Origin: Megalobrama amblycephala
Lineage: Eukaryota > Chordata > Actinopteri > Cypriniformes > Xenocyprididae
NCBI RefSeq assembly: GCF_018812025.1
Contig: NC_063049.1
Location: 40,227,503 to 40,291,502, forward strand
Direction of reading: 5' to 3'
DNA length: 64,000 nt
Positions 22,185 through 37,500 of the stretch are shown one piece after another. Numbering within the stretch: position 1 is the first letter of the stretch; every line of letters starts with the position of its first letter. The notes under the pieces were generated by a model. That model saw only the letters and a list, made by a program, of their open reading frames with translations, was not told the DNA's origin and made no database searches. The position numbers and the translations under genes are program-made.

Positions 22185-25100
22185 TTAACGTGAGAAGGTC
22201 TTGCCCCTGGAAAGATCGTGAGAGGGTTAGATTCATATTCCCAGGTCAAAACAGTGGAATAAATGTGATAAAATATAGATTCAAATCATAATTTTATACT
22301 CTATATTGGAAAAATTTACAGACACATGATACCAAGAAAATGTGCATACACATTTAACAAAAATAGTCAATCTAATAGTAAAAATAAGTTACACTTTATT
22401 TCGATAGTCCACTGTAGACATTCTACCAACTACAACTTTGCAACTACATGCCAAATATTAGTAGACTGCTTAATATCTACTACCACTTTATTTTGACGCT
22501 CCTCCGACAGACATTCTACTAACTACAAGTAACTGTGCAACTACGTCAACTAACTCTCATTACAGTATTATTAAACTATCTGCTATTTTGATGCTCCCCA
22601 ACAGACATTCTACTAACTAAAAATAACTTTGCAACTACATATCAACTAACTCTCATTATAGTATTATTAAACTGTCAACTTTATATCTGCTAACAATTTA
22701 TTTTGAGGCTCCTCCAACAGACATTCTTCTAACTACAAGTAATTTTGCAACTACATGTCAACTAACTTTCATTATAATATTATTAAACTGTCTGTATAAT
22801 ATCTGTTAACACGTCATTTATATGCTCCCCAACACATTCTACTAACTACAAGTAACTTTGCAACTACATGTTAACTAACTTTCATTATAATATTATTAAA
22901 CTGTCTGCATAATATCTGCTAACAATTATTTTGATGCTTCTCCAACAGACATTCTACTAATTACAAGAAACTTTGCAACTACAGGTCAAATAACTCTCAT
23001 TATAGTATTATTAAACTGTCAACTTAATATCTGCTAAAACCTTATATTGATGCTCCCCAACAGGCATTCTACTAATTATAAGAAAGTTGGCAACTACATG
23101 TCAACTAACTCTCATTATAATATTATTAAACTGTCAACTTAATATCTGCTAAAACCTTATTTTGATGCTCCCCCAACAGACATTGTATTGACTATAAGTA
23201 ACTTTGCTGGTAAATGTCACAAGACTTTGCAAAAAGATTCAATATGTTAACATTAGTTCATTGAATTAACAATAAACATTATGAAGAAATAAAAATTAAC
23301 CTAATAAATAAATGCTGTGATGAATGCTCATTGTTAGTTCAAAATACTTAATGCCTTAACTGTCAACAAAATAAACTGTATTGAAAAGCGTTTCCAAGAA
23401 ATCTTCAAAGTCTGATGACAAAGGGAAGCACTTCACATTCCAGCCATTGTGAATTCTTTGACTAAGGAGGTTGTTTTTACTGTGTAAATATTAACAGTCT
23501 GATTGAGGAAAACATCTAGTTTCTGAATTTGTAGGGACTTAAATAAAACAAATGATTTTCTGATTAAATGCAAATGAGGGTTGAGGGTTGAATGTGTAAA
23601 ATTCAAAATGAAAACACCTCTGCTGGCTGGAAAAAAAAAAAAATTAAATAAATCAAACAAGTACTAACTGTTCAGTTAATTATTTTTGTTTGCTTTCAAC
23701 TTCATGAACTATAGAGCCCCTAATTTGACATGCAGGGGAAAAAAAATTGTGTATATTGTGGCAACGAATTGAGAATTTGTTCCCACGACCAAATAATACG
23801 TTAGCACATTTTACTAATTCATTCCATCAAGTAAATCGTATGCAAGATATGATAATTTGTTCCTTTATTTTACTAAATCATGGCCACATTGTAATAATTT
23901 GTACTCTTGTTTTAGTTAAATCAAGACGAAGAAACAAATTAGAACAACGTGGCCACAGTTTTGTAAAAATAGGGAATGAAATGAAGAAAATGAAGGGAAT
24001 GAAGAGAATGAAATCTTAATTTGCAGCCACAATATATATTTTTGTCCATATCATGTGTGGGGCTCTGTAGTGACAATTTAAGTTATATAAAAAAAAAAAA
24101 TTCATTACATTTCTAAAAATTGAATGAAGTTCAAAGCCATGAACCAAACTACCCAGCTCTGAGATGAATCTCAACATCTGAACTATTTGTCCCATGAAGC
24201 ATCGCAAATGTCATAATTGAATGATTTATACAATATTAATACAAGTACAAAATATAGTTATTAGAGATTTATGGCAAAACATTCAAATATAATATAAGTT
24301 TGAGATAGAAGCTTCATTCGCAATGATTCATGGGAGTAAGTGGTTGCTGCTCTTTTGCCACAATTTTTGTTTTGATTGTTTTTTGTAACAAAAACTTCTC
24401 CAATTGATCTTTTTTCATGAAACTCTGTACTTTTGATCTTTACAAGGAATTCAGCAATTAAACAGTTTTTTTTTTTTTTTAGTTAAAATCACACCGACAA
24501 ATATAATCAAAGCTCATGGTCGGTCTGTTTTGAAAGGTTTTTACGCTACTGATAATCAATTTCCCTTGGGTTCTGTCCTACCAACGTCGTAGAAGACAAG
24601 AAATGGCCTTCGGTTACAGAGAAAAAGAATTTGCAACATTCGGCCAAGTTTCAGTTTAAACAAGCTCAAACAACCACCAGGTTTAAAAAGTACACGCTAA
24701 TCTGCTTTGATAAGATCAACCTCTAAGAGACAGCGGATGGTGCAACACCTCGGTGTAATTAATAAAGACGAAGAGTCAAAGTCAGTTTTAAACACATTAT
24801 CACAAATTATCTTTTGCAACTATGTGCCTCTGGTATTGAACAAAACCCAGAGATATGCACCAACATCAGCACAAATCTACCACCACCACTGGGAAAAAAG
24901 CCCATGAGAAAGATTTCTTTTTTTATGACTTTGATCTGCGGTTTCATATAAAGTGTGAAATGCCAAAGGTTGTGAAAACAGCACTTACGAAATAGTTTTC
25001 ATCTCTTTCTTCTCAGCATCTGGGCGAGCTCGGTTGAGTACCTTGAGGAAGTCCGAGGTCTTGGACCTCATACGAGTGTGGATGTAGGCCTAATGTGGGA

Positions 25101-28100
25101 GAAAACAGAGGGAGTAAATGTAATTAGTTACTGTACATAAGTATCTTTGTAGCTGAGTATCAAAGATATTAGCAACTTTTATTCTCTACTTGACTACATT
25201 TTTGAATAAGTATCCCTTTACTCCAATACATTTGTTATAAATAATGCAGTTACTCATTACATTCTGCATGGCACCTAACTTGTTCTGCAGCAGCTTATTT
25301 CAGCTACAAAAGAAGTGATATCGCCATCTACAGGGCATTGAAGGTAATGCATTTTGTGCATTTTGCCCTTACCCACCCAAACTTGTCAACAAGGCAACTT
25401 TATGTGAATTTGAGTGCGTTAGCGGGTAGTTGTGAATCACAAGTGTTTATCTGTTATATTGAAGAGATATTGGTTTACTTCTGCCCTTTTTGAGCATAAC
25501 TAAGACTTGAGAGTTTGTAGACATTTAAGAGGCTGTTGCGTCAACCTTGATTTATTGCAATTTTGAGGCGTTCAGTTTTATTTTGATTTTAGAAAATAAA
25601 CATGTGATTACTCTCCTAAAAAAAAAAATCAACAGACGTGTTTCTTGTTTTTTACTGGCATGTCTCTTAGGTGTTGAGGACTAGTGCATCCTTGAGTCTA
25701 CATTCAGTATGCGTAAACTTAAGTACTGTTAAAATCAGACTTTTACTCAAGTCGTATTGGATTTGGTGAATTGTAACTTGTAATAGAGTCATTTGTAAGG
25801 TATCAAGTATGTTTTTCAGGTACTCTTTACACCTCTGCTGATTATACATTAACATCATAGCATTTTTCTTCCTGCTGTCAAAACCACCCAGCATATTTGT
25901 TTGTATCTCACCAAACAAAGGGCTGAATGGTTGAATGGCAAGTATGCAAACTAAGAAGCCCATTACAAAGCTTTTTACAAATTCAAGGGCCTTCCTCGAG
26001 CCCTCATCAACACAAAGACTCATTGTTGGGTCGACTGAGGCATTTCTGAGGAGGGTCTCACCTTGGAGCACTTTATGTGGTAGTGCAGATAGTCCCGGAA
26101 GGTGTGGATGAGGTTGATGGTGTTGTCTCTGGTGTTGGCATTGGTGTGTCGGGGGAACAGCACTGGTTGGAAATAATTTCAAATAATTTTAGGATTTATA
26201 TTTGAACTTGAATATGACATTTGAATGTAACATTTAGGTAACATGTTAACATCCCTGTTAACATGGTCGCTGTTTGGATTTTAATAGGCAAATACTTAAG
26301 AGTCCATGGATGGATCATTATTACAGTGATTATGATGTTTCTAGCATGTTATACGTTTGGCAACGGTTTTTAACCCTAAATGATGGAGTGTGTAGCTTTT
26401 CATTTCTTAAACAACCATGTAGGAAGACACATCATGACCATATTCCAGGATGACAATGTCAAGATTCATCAGGGTTAAAATTGTGAAAGAATTGTTGGGA
26501 GGGAGCATGAAGAATCATTTTCACACGTGAATTGGCACTGACCTTAACCTCAGTGAAAGTCTTTGGGATGTGCTGGAGGAGACTTTACAGAGTGCTCACC
26601 TCTTGCATTGTCAATACAAGATCTTGACCAAAAATTGATGCACCTCTCGATGGAAATAAATGTTGATGTTATTTCCATCAAGAGGTGCTTCAATTTTTGG
26701 TCAAGATTTTGTATTGACAATGCAAGAGGTGAGCACTCTGTAAAGTCTCCTCCAGCACATCCCAAAGACTTTCAATGAATTTAAGGTCTGGACTCAGAGG
26801 TGCCAATTCATGTGTGAAAATTATTCTTCATGCTCTCTGAACCATTCTTTCACAAATTGAGCATGATGAATCTTGCTTTGTCATCCTGGAATATGGCCAT
26901 GATGTGTCTTCCTACATGGTTGTTTAAGAAATGAAAAGCTACACACTTCATCAGTCAGGGTTAAAAGAACCATTGCCAAACATATAACATGCTAGAAACA
27001 TAATAATCACTGTAATAATGATGCATTCATAGATTCTTAAGTATTTGCCTATTAAAATCCAAACAGCGACTTTGAACTATTGAGTGCATTATGAATGAAA
27101 ATACAATTCATTTTTATTACTGCAAAAAAAAAGAAAGAAAATCATTCTAAAAGTATTTAGACTTACACTTTGTTGGTTAATATTTGTTATTAGTTAATTT
27201 GTGAACATGAACTAAAGATGTTAATTTCTACATTTACTAATACATTTTTAAAAGAAGTTAGTTAATGCACTGCAAACTAACATGAATAATCAATGACCAT
27301 TTTTTTTTTTTTTTTATAAACTAACATTAATAAAGGTTAATAAATGCTGTAATAATATATTGCTCATAGTAAGTTATGTTAACTAATGTAGTGTTACCAT
27401 ATTTAGGCATCTAAGAGTATCTTCTAAACATTTTGTTTAAAACTATTCTAAATATAATATACAAATAATATATATTTATTATTTATAAAAATATATAAAT
27501 AAGTTTTTATTTATGTACTACTGCAAAAAAAAATAAAAAATCATTTTATGTCTTAGTATTTATGTCTTAAAACAAAATCATAAAAAAAGAAAAAGAAAAA
27601 AAAGGTAAATTTACTTAAGCAACACAGCATAAGACTTGGTAGGAAAACAAGTCTGAATATCTTATTTATCCTGAATATCTTAGTACATTTATCCTGTTTT
27701 AAGAATTGTTAGAAATTTCAACTTCATTTTTGCAGTGTAGTTGCAATTTAATGAGGGAAAATATATAAATCTATGAAACCTGAAACCAGAACTGATGTGT
27801 AATCCTACATCAATCTGAGTAACTAAAAGCATTTGTTACAGAATAAAATAATCTAACATGAGGTTTGCATAGGATAACACTACAAGATTAGTATTTTCAG
27901 TTACTGCTGCAAGCTACCAGAGTAAAATGAACAAATAAAACAGAACTAAATAAACACTGCATGTCTCCAAATACTTCCTGGTTGCATGAAAAACTGAAGT
28001 TTAGTAGCGCTGGCAAACGTTGGTGGGTTTGATAAAAGGGTGTGGTGCTTTTTTAATTCATTAAGACGTTTGTGTAACCGCCATAAAGAAAGGCTGGGTG

Positions 28101-29393
28101 TTTGCTCTCTTGAACCAAATGCAAATAACAGCACACCTGTCACAGGTAAGCAGCAGTGCTTTGTTCTCATCACCAAAGTAAACCTAACTAAAGTCTATAT
28201 TTAACTTTGTTCCAACTAGCAGTTGTGGTTGATGATAGTGTTCAACCAGTGTCTAAAATGAACACTCTCCAAGTGTCATTTGTGAGGAAAAATAACCATT
28301 CTTCTTATTCTGAGACACTACATTTATGTTTACGTGTATGTGACCTCATGGTACAAACCAAAAGTGATGTAGCCGATGTTGTCTCCCACTGTGGCGTCAG
28401 TGTCCTTCAGCTCCAGAGGAGGTTCTCTGTGACTGAACAGCACCTGAGGAGCCGTGTGACTGGCCCTCCTGCCCTCCTTAAACTCCTGAACACAGAGAGA
28501 AACAGTCATCGTTCTGTCCTGATGTCGTAGCGACTGTCAAACGTCACTGTGACAAACACAGCAGCTGTTCTAGGGTGGTTTGCAGTGCTGAAATCATTAT
28601 GTGTAGGTGATTTTGTGAAGACAGTCCAATTACATTAGAAGTGCCTTTCATTTGAAAAGTATTTAATTCATTGGATTATCCCAAACATAGACATTACTAC
28701 ACAGCCATTCATTATTAATTTTCCATTTAAAGTGGCTAAAAGTGATGTCCAGATGATTTTTATGACCCTAAAAAGTTTCATTAAACAATCAAATTATGAG
28801 AAAAATTTTATATATTTTTTTAAATATTTGAAATTTTAGGGAGTAACAAAACACTAAACTTGGTTAAGGTGTTTATCTGACAAAATTGTTTGACAAGAAA
28901 GGCAAACCACAGCTACAGGTTTGATTTTATTATGCAAAAAAAAAAAAAAAAGCATAGCAAAACAAAAAGCACACAAAAAAGCATACATAATAACAATCGG
29001 TTATTAATATTTCATTGGTTATCTCTTTTTTGCCAGTGTTAATAATTGTTTTATAATAGATAATAATAGCTTTGTAGGACTATACATTATTTGGATCATT
29101 GGTAAAAAGAAATAAATAAATCTGTTAAATTTGATATTGTTGCATAGAACTGAATAAAGAATAACTGATATTTAATATTAATATATTTTCTGTCCAATTT
29201 TAGTGTGTTACTTTCAATAAAAGTGTAATCATTTTATTTTATTGGCTTGTATTTTTCAAATTCAGTACCATTAAAATTACTGAATTTCATTAAAAGAGTC
29301 TAATATTAATACAATTATACAAAAAAAAGCTATTTTCGGTTTCAGTCTAGAATCATTTCGGTGCATTACTAAAAATAAATAAATATATCCCTA

Positions 29394-29469
<76 letters not shown>

Positions 29470-30029
29470 CTTCATTTTGTTTTGAATGAATTTATTGCTT
29501 ATTTCTTTGAAATAAATGCCACTTGCGTTGTTATTTTTTATATAAAGCAAAAAAATTTGATTGTGGCTTATTTGTCCAAATATTTTTTGGGGGGGAACTG
29601 CATATGTTACAGAAATGCATGTTACAGTGCTATACAATGACTCAATATGTTGAGAAATGCATACAGTACAGCTCTGAGGTCAGTTTTGAGGTCAGAGTGG
29701 CAGCATTTTGTTCTGTAAATACAGAAATGACAGCTTTGGTTGACGTACAGTAGTTTAACCTTGTTATTTCAATGGGAAACCATGACACAAAATAGCTGGA
29801 TTGCAAAACACAGAGAGGGCATGCGTTTTGACATTTTAAGCATACAGAAACGACTGTAGGGTGAGGCAATACAGAAATGGTCAAGACTGAACCTGAGAAC
29901 TATTCCAGAGAAATGGGACAAAAAGAGCGAACCTGCATGAACACTTTCCCGATGATAACATCGTCGTCATCCTTGAACACTGTGCTGAACACAACAGTTA
30001 CTCGGTCTTTCTTTGCCTCAATATACCTG

Positions 30030-30061
<32 letters not shown>

Positions 30062-31517
30062 CAGATGAGATGTGAGCTGGATTACAAACTGTGTGCAAAA
30101 CATGTTTGAAAAAAGATACTAAGAATTTTTTTTTAAATAAAAAAAATAATATACATATGTTGTATTCATAATGGCAATAATCTAATCAGCCTTAAATCAA
30201 AATATACTCAGAAAATTGTCTAATAAAATTTATTTTCAGAGAATATATCTTAAAGGGATAGTTCACCCAAAAAAAACTGTCACCCTCATGTTGTTCCAAA
30301 CCTGTATGAGTTTCTTTCTTCTGTTGAACACAAAAGATATTTTAAAGAATGTTGAAGAACAGTTAACGGTAGCCACTGACCATCACCTGTTCAACATTCT
30401 TTAAAATATCTTCTTTTGTGTTCAACAGAAGAAAGAAACTCATACAGGTTTGAAACAACATGAGGGTGAATAAATATTCATTCAATTTTCATTTTTGGGT
30501 GAACTATCAACTATCCTAATTAACCTGAATTAATTATTAACAAATTTTGGATTTAAAAGGATTTGAGTCACTTAAAATTTCTTCAGAAAATGTAAAAATC
30601 TAGTTATGATTCTTTATTTGGTTATTCGTGCTGCTTTCAAGCTGTGGAGATATTTGTGATAATGTGAGAAAATATGAGAAAATGTATTTAAATATATATT
30701 GCTATTTACATTGTAACAATTTAAATTGTTCTACATGAAACATGTTACGTGCATTCAATGCATTCTACATTTTCCTCGCAGCCTAAAAATTGCACATTGA
30801 TGATATGTTTTATTAATTAAATGCAAAATAAAATTTTGCACTTTTATTCAATTAATCAGACAAATGATCACTAGATTAGTTGTTAATTGCAGCCCTACTG
30901 ACGAAAGTACAAGTAGCTTACATAGACTCGTCATCCCTGTAATGGACAACAGCCCTTTTCTCTCCCTCACGACCCTCCTCCTGGAACTTGAAGTACTTCT
31001 CGAAGACAGAAGCAAAGCAGTTTCTCTTGAGAATGCCAGCCTGGTGGATCATCTCCTCTTTGTTGGGTGGAAGAGCATCCAGGTCAAAGAGCAGCGAAAT
31101 GTTGTACCCTTCAGAGAGGAACAGCAACAAATCATCAAAACCAAAATTCTTTCAGTAAAAATAACACAAATTAAAACAGCAGCCATATGGCTTACCATCT
31201 TCTGGTGCCACGAGCAAATTTCCATAAACACGCTTCAGCAACTGAAACACAACAAACAAATTTAAATTCAAAAATATAAAAATTAAAATCTCAAATCAAT
31301 GACTATTTAAAAAAAAAACAAAAAAAAAAAAAACACTGAATTATTCTATAAGAATTATAACAACTTCAACAAAGTCATCCCTGAAAACATTTCTCTTTTC
31401 CTTAGCCTTTCCGTAGCTTTTTATGAATTTTTTTTTTTATGATTTTTTTTTTTTTTTGTTATTTTTATGTTTGTGACATGTACAGCACTTTGGTCAGCAT
31501 CAGCTGTTTTTAAATGT

Positions 31518-31553
<36 letters not shown>

Positions 31554-34500
31554 TTAAATCTTGAAAGTGTATATCTTAGGCCCTACAGCTGGTTACTATT
31601 TTCCACTTTTTGGCTTAACTAGCTTATTAAAAAATACAAACATCAGGTCTTAAAATGTCAAATCTGCATGTGTAACAATTATAAAAGAATTAATAAGAAG
31701 CAGTTTTAATAGAGTATAGCATGCCACATTTCTGTGGAAGCTTGTTTCTGCCACTGAATAAAAAACAAAAAAGGTAATTGTGACTTTTTCTCTCGCAATT
31801 CTGACTTTTTTTCTCACCTCGCAATATCAAGTTATAAAGTCAAAACTGTGAGATATAAACTCGTAATTCTGAGAAAAAAAGTCTTCATTTTCCCTCAAAA
31901 TTGGACTTTATAACTCACAATTGCGAGTTTATCTCTCACATTTGTGAGAAAAAGTCAGAAATGCAAGTTATCTTGCAATTCTGAGGAAAAAAAAATCTGA
32001 ATAATGATGTAAACTCATGGCGGAAACAAGCTTCCATACATTTCAGGGCACATTAACTTCCAAAAACCTATTTCATGTCAACTAACCATGTATAAAATGA
32101 CAGGCACTGGCTTGTTTTATTCCTGCCATTTTTAACATGCTTTTAGTTCTCTGTATTTTGTCACCTTTTTTAGCCTGAATATCAGTATATAGTCAAGATT
32201 CAACAAATAAAAGAGTTCTTGGGGAAAAAAAAAAAAAAAAAAAAATTCATCTGAATTTTGTCTCTGTGTGGATGACAAGAGCAGACAGGAAGCCGGGAGC
32301 CGTTTCTACTGGTTCCTCTATTTTGCAATGGTAATTCAATTGATTTACATTGGCAGTCCTGAATGGGGCTGGGACACACTTTGAATATTTATTTGCATTG
32401 GCAGGGAAAAGGCCACCCATCAACCTCAACTCCGTGAACCCTAAAGACCCATGATAATCCCGCCTTAAAACAATTAATTCATTTTCTCAAAGCACTGATT
32501 CAAATTCCTGCAGAAGCAACTGCACTGATCTTGAAATATGCCTTTAAATAATGAATCAATTTAAAATTGAAAACAGCAGATCACTAAATGAACTGAACAC
32601 TGGCTTAAAAAGGACAAGGAACCAATGTTTCTTTTTTTACAACATGTGACTTCCTCCATCCAAAGTGAGTCATAGACACTTCCTGTTTCATCGTGAAACC
32701 ACAAGCCATTTAAAACCTTACATGGTGATTAAATGTGATCACCCTGGACTGAATGCAAAATCACAAGACGAGGACAGTATGAAAGAATGACACAAAAGCC
32801 CGAGTGAAATAAAGCGACTTTTCTGCAACTTCACGTTGCATAAGGCCTGTTTCACACGTAAGCAGCGCATATTTTTTCGCCGCCCATGTTAACAGAGGCG
32901 GTGCCGTGAACATTTAGTGCCAAGTTTATTTTTACTGCACCGCTCATGCTGAATTAAAGCCGCGGTGCATTGTTCTTGTTCAAAATACACCTGAGTTAGC
33001 ACAAAAAATTACTAATTTGACCATTAAATCATATATAACTAAGGTGTGCCGTGTTTCACAATCACCATATGACATTCAGCGCAGTGAAACAATAAATAAA
33101 AACACATGAAAACACATCATTGCCATGAGTTTTTGCCTAAAATTTTAAAGGCCTGTTTAATTGATTAAAACTAGAGGTATATCTTAACTTTAAAGTCCCC
33201 CGGAGTCAATAATTTTATCCCTATCCTAAAAAAATCATATTTAAACCTATTTTTCTTGTGAAAAAAATTCTCTTTATGTCTTAAAATAGCTCGAATGTAA
33301 CTCTACACCCTTGCTTCATTTAGTATACGTGGATATATGAATATGATAATTAGCCCCGCCTCCACTCGCTCACACCAGCTCAGTGATCCACTCGGTCAAC
33401 TTACTGATGTAAACGCTGCACAACGGTACCGCTTTTTTACAACGTCGGACACATAACCATAATTAATATGATTAAGCTTTTTCTTTGCTGTTATCAAACA
33501 GCTAATAATTTGTTGCTAACGTTACACAAACCATGTTCCCGTTCACCATCTCAGAGTCGGACAACTGCCTCTAACAATCAGTATCCTAACAATTGCCAGA
33601 ACGCCAGAAAGGCATATAGTTCATCATAGCATCGTAATATGCATCATACACCCACTATATTGCTAAATCTAGCCGATTTTTCATATCAACAGAAAAATAT
33701 ACCAGGATAACCTGGCTTCTCTCGAGACTCCCCTGCTAGTTCACTGTTAATGATATGCCAAAGCCTGCCGTCACATTGATGTGATTGGTTACAAGGTAGT
33801 TTGTGACGTCAGAAACACCAGCGATTTCAAACCACGTTTTTGAAACTGTCTTTAGATCACTGCAGTTTTAAAAAGAAAATACTCAGCAATGGTGTTGACT
33901 TATGAATTTGCATATGGTTTGTCTTAAAGCATATTAAAAACACCATATAGACATATAAACAACATTAAAAACTTGATTTTCACCACAGGGGGACTTTAAG
34001 ATTACTTTCATCATGTAAACTATACAGCATGTCATATGCAGATGTGTACGGGACAGTAGGAGGGGAACACGGTCGATCGCAGCAGAGTATAGTGGCCATC
34101 ATAAATCAAAGCATGATACAGACATGATGGTCGGAGGAGAACACCTGAAAAACGTGACAGATTGGACGATACAATTAAAACATGTAAATATTAAAGCATC
34201 TTTGGTGTTTCCATGGTTTCTACAAAATAAAAATTACCCTCGGAAACCGAGGGTAACGCGGGTATGACGCAATTGACAGACGACTCCTCACACGTCCCAG
34301 AGCCTTGGTTAAAATTGCAATTTTCTCACGATTTACAAATAGTTGGAATCTTTTGGGATATTGTAAGTACTCAAGTGAACAAAATATATAACACTGACCT
34401 AGTTATTTTACTGCAAAAAACTTACATATTGCACTAATCATTAACTTGCAATGATGATTTGCAAATGTAGCATTATGTTATGACTTTACTTGTTGTTTTA

Positions 34501-37500
34501 GTTAATAAAATATGTATTTGCAGTAAGTCGTATTTGCAGTAAGTCGTGGTTCAACTGCGAGCGACAAACGCTACAAGTGTGAAACAGGCGTAATTGTCCA
34601 CAGGAAACCTGAACTGTATTTTCATAACAGGTGATAATTACAATATATAATCTACAAACATAAAAAAAAAAACAGCTGCAATCTTGCAACCAACTAGTCC
34701 TATTGCTCAGTAAGCTATGACGATGTTCTTGTGAAAAACTGTATTGAACATAATGTGGCAATGTAAATAGGTAAAACTCACAACAACATACCCAGGTCAT
34801 ATTTCACTCTAAATCAAAAGTAAAAAGTAATAAATATACACTACCGTTCAAAAGTTTGGATTCAATGAGATTTTTATAAAGAAATTGATACTTTTTTTCA
34901 GCAAAGGCGCATTAAATTGATCAAAAGGCATTTATAATGTTATAAAATATTTCTATTTCAAATAAATGCTGTTCTTTTGAACTTTCTATTCATCAAAAAA
35001 AAAAAAAAAAAAACTAACACTGATAATAATAAGAAATGTTTCTTGAGCAGCAAATCAGCATATCAGAATGATTTCTGAAGGATCATGTGACACTGAAGAC
35101 TGAAAATTCAGATTTGCCATCATTGCAATAAATTATATTTTAAAACAGAAATCAGTTCTTTTAAATTGTAATAAGATTTCACAATATTACAGTTTTTACG
35201 GTCAAATAAGTGCAGCCCTAATGAGCATAAGACTCAAAAACATTGATTCAACAATCATACTGACCCAAACTTTTGAACAGTAGTGTACATGTTAAATAAA
35301 AAAAAAAAAGATAAAGCCAAATTTTAGGCTCATTGAAATTCAACCCAGACATGTTCTTGACAGGTTTGGTGATTTTCTGCTCGTACCTCATCGGCGCCGT
35401 GCTCCTGAAGCTCCTTGAAGAACTTGAGAGAGATGCTGACCATTACTTTAGTTTTGTCTCCATTGGGGTTGGAGATGTGGTAGAGCACACCATCGAAGTC
35501 TGAAGCAAAAATATAATCAGTGTCAATCATTTTGCTTTTATCAGTGTAAAATAATAAACATTACTATTAATGTAGCATCCTTTACAGTGGATGTGGAAAA
35601 GAACACATTAAAATATGAGCATGATAGTAATAACACAGTTTGGACAATAGAAACACAGACTTCCACTCATTCATATTTCAACCTTACCTGCAAATGTAAC
35701 ATCTACCGCTTCAGGCTTGTTCCTGAATGACAACAAAAAGCATTTTGTGAGTCTGCTATATAGAAATAAATGGCATTCTATAGGCTATGTGTGCACAAAG
35801 ACAGGAAAATCAAGGTACTGTCATTTTAAATACGAGACAAAAATAAAAATAGCTATTATCAAGATATTCAGCCTCATTAAGGCTGAGCAGGAACATGAAT
35901 GATTTAATCTTTAAAAGAACAGTTCATCCCATTGATGGTATTCTCGGCGGCCATCTTGGGGAAACATCAAATTCTCCAAAACTGTTCCCCAAGCTTGATT
36001 AAATTTCATATTTGAAATCACCAATGAAATCTGTCAACAATTTTGTTTCTAAACGCTCAAATCATGACAAAAAAAAATACGTACTTTTCAGGCTGGATCA
36101 AGCTAATGCGCATGTGCAGTCCTAAGTCCTCTCGTACCTCATTTCGGAGGCGCGCGTCTGACTGTTTCTATAGGAACCGGAGCCTCTAACAGCCGCTGCA
36201 GTGATGCGATGACTTTACCAGTCAGCAATTGGCTCTTATTTAGAAGGCGGAACTTATTCCGCCATATTGTGCGCTGCACATATTGACGTGTCTTGTGTTA
36301 TTCTATAGAGTACCTCAGATATTATAGTTGCGTCCCAAATGACGCACTATACACTATGCACTTATACACTATGTACTTGTGCACTATGCACTCATCCATG
36401 TTGTGCATGAATTGTATAAGGTTATTTTGTCATTTAACAACGGAGTCCGATCCTCCCTTCCCCTCCGCTACGTAATTAAAGCTGCGACAGTTGAGTGCAC
36501 ACTTCGTTTTTTCCGTTAATTTAGTGCATCATCCGGGTATTTAAAGTGTACTTTTTCTTTTTGGAACTTTCAGTGTGAATGCACTTACTCGCACTATTTA
36601 TACTTAAAAACGTCATAGAATAGTGCATAAGTACGCGAATTGGGACGCACCTGTGTTTTTGTAGGGCAACCCAGGAAGTTAGCGGCGCACGGGTTCCCTC
36701 GATCGAAAGCCTATGCATTTTCCCCATAGACTTTTGGAAAATCGCAAAAAATACGCTCTGTGTTTAACAAAGGGTTATGACACTTACACGTTTTATCAGT
36801 CAAGATAATCTTTACAAGTTAACACAACATTTATACATTTTGAAGCCTAAATAAAGTCGTCAGATATAAAAGGCTAACAGTAGGCTATAAACGGACTACA
36901 GCACACCATGGTCGCGGATCAACGTCACCACCACCAAGCTTCCTCAAATTTTATTTAGAAAACAACTTTATTTAAAAACATGCTCGCTGATTATGATCTG
37001 CGCTGTGTATGAATACTTATTCACTTTTTAATGAGAAATGCTGTCCAAATGTCCTGTTTATCATGATGACGTAGTCCCGCCATCGGTTATAACTGGTGTG
37101 TTTTATGTCATAGATCAAAACGTGAAAGTATTTAGAGGCTTAGACCTTATTTCAGATGATTAAAAAAAAAAAACATAGACTTTAGGGTGATGGAACCAGA
37201 AGTCCTAAAATTAAATGCTAACTCGCTTCCAGGTTCAGGTTGATTGGGACACTTCTTACAATTCATCTCAATGGCAAAAAGTGTCCCAATCACCCTGAAT
37301 TCACCCTAAGGGATAATGGACAGTCATCTAAAATGACTAGGACTGCTAGCAGAAGTGATTTATTATTACGCAATAATGACTGTACATTATTCCACTTACA
37401 CACCTACTCGCCAAATAAATAAATAAAATTATTTCAGCAATGAACATTTCATTAGCATGTACAATACTAAAATAAGTTATTTATACGGTGTGGTGATTAA

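Noticed and set aside
26550..26778. Two mirror-image 71-residue open frames that look like a conserved paralogous pair
   Set aside because: They are the two strands of one palindrome. The true coding signal is the Tc1 transposase remnant in another frame.
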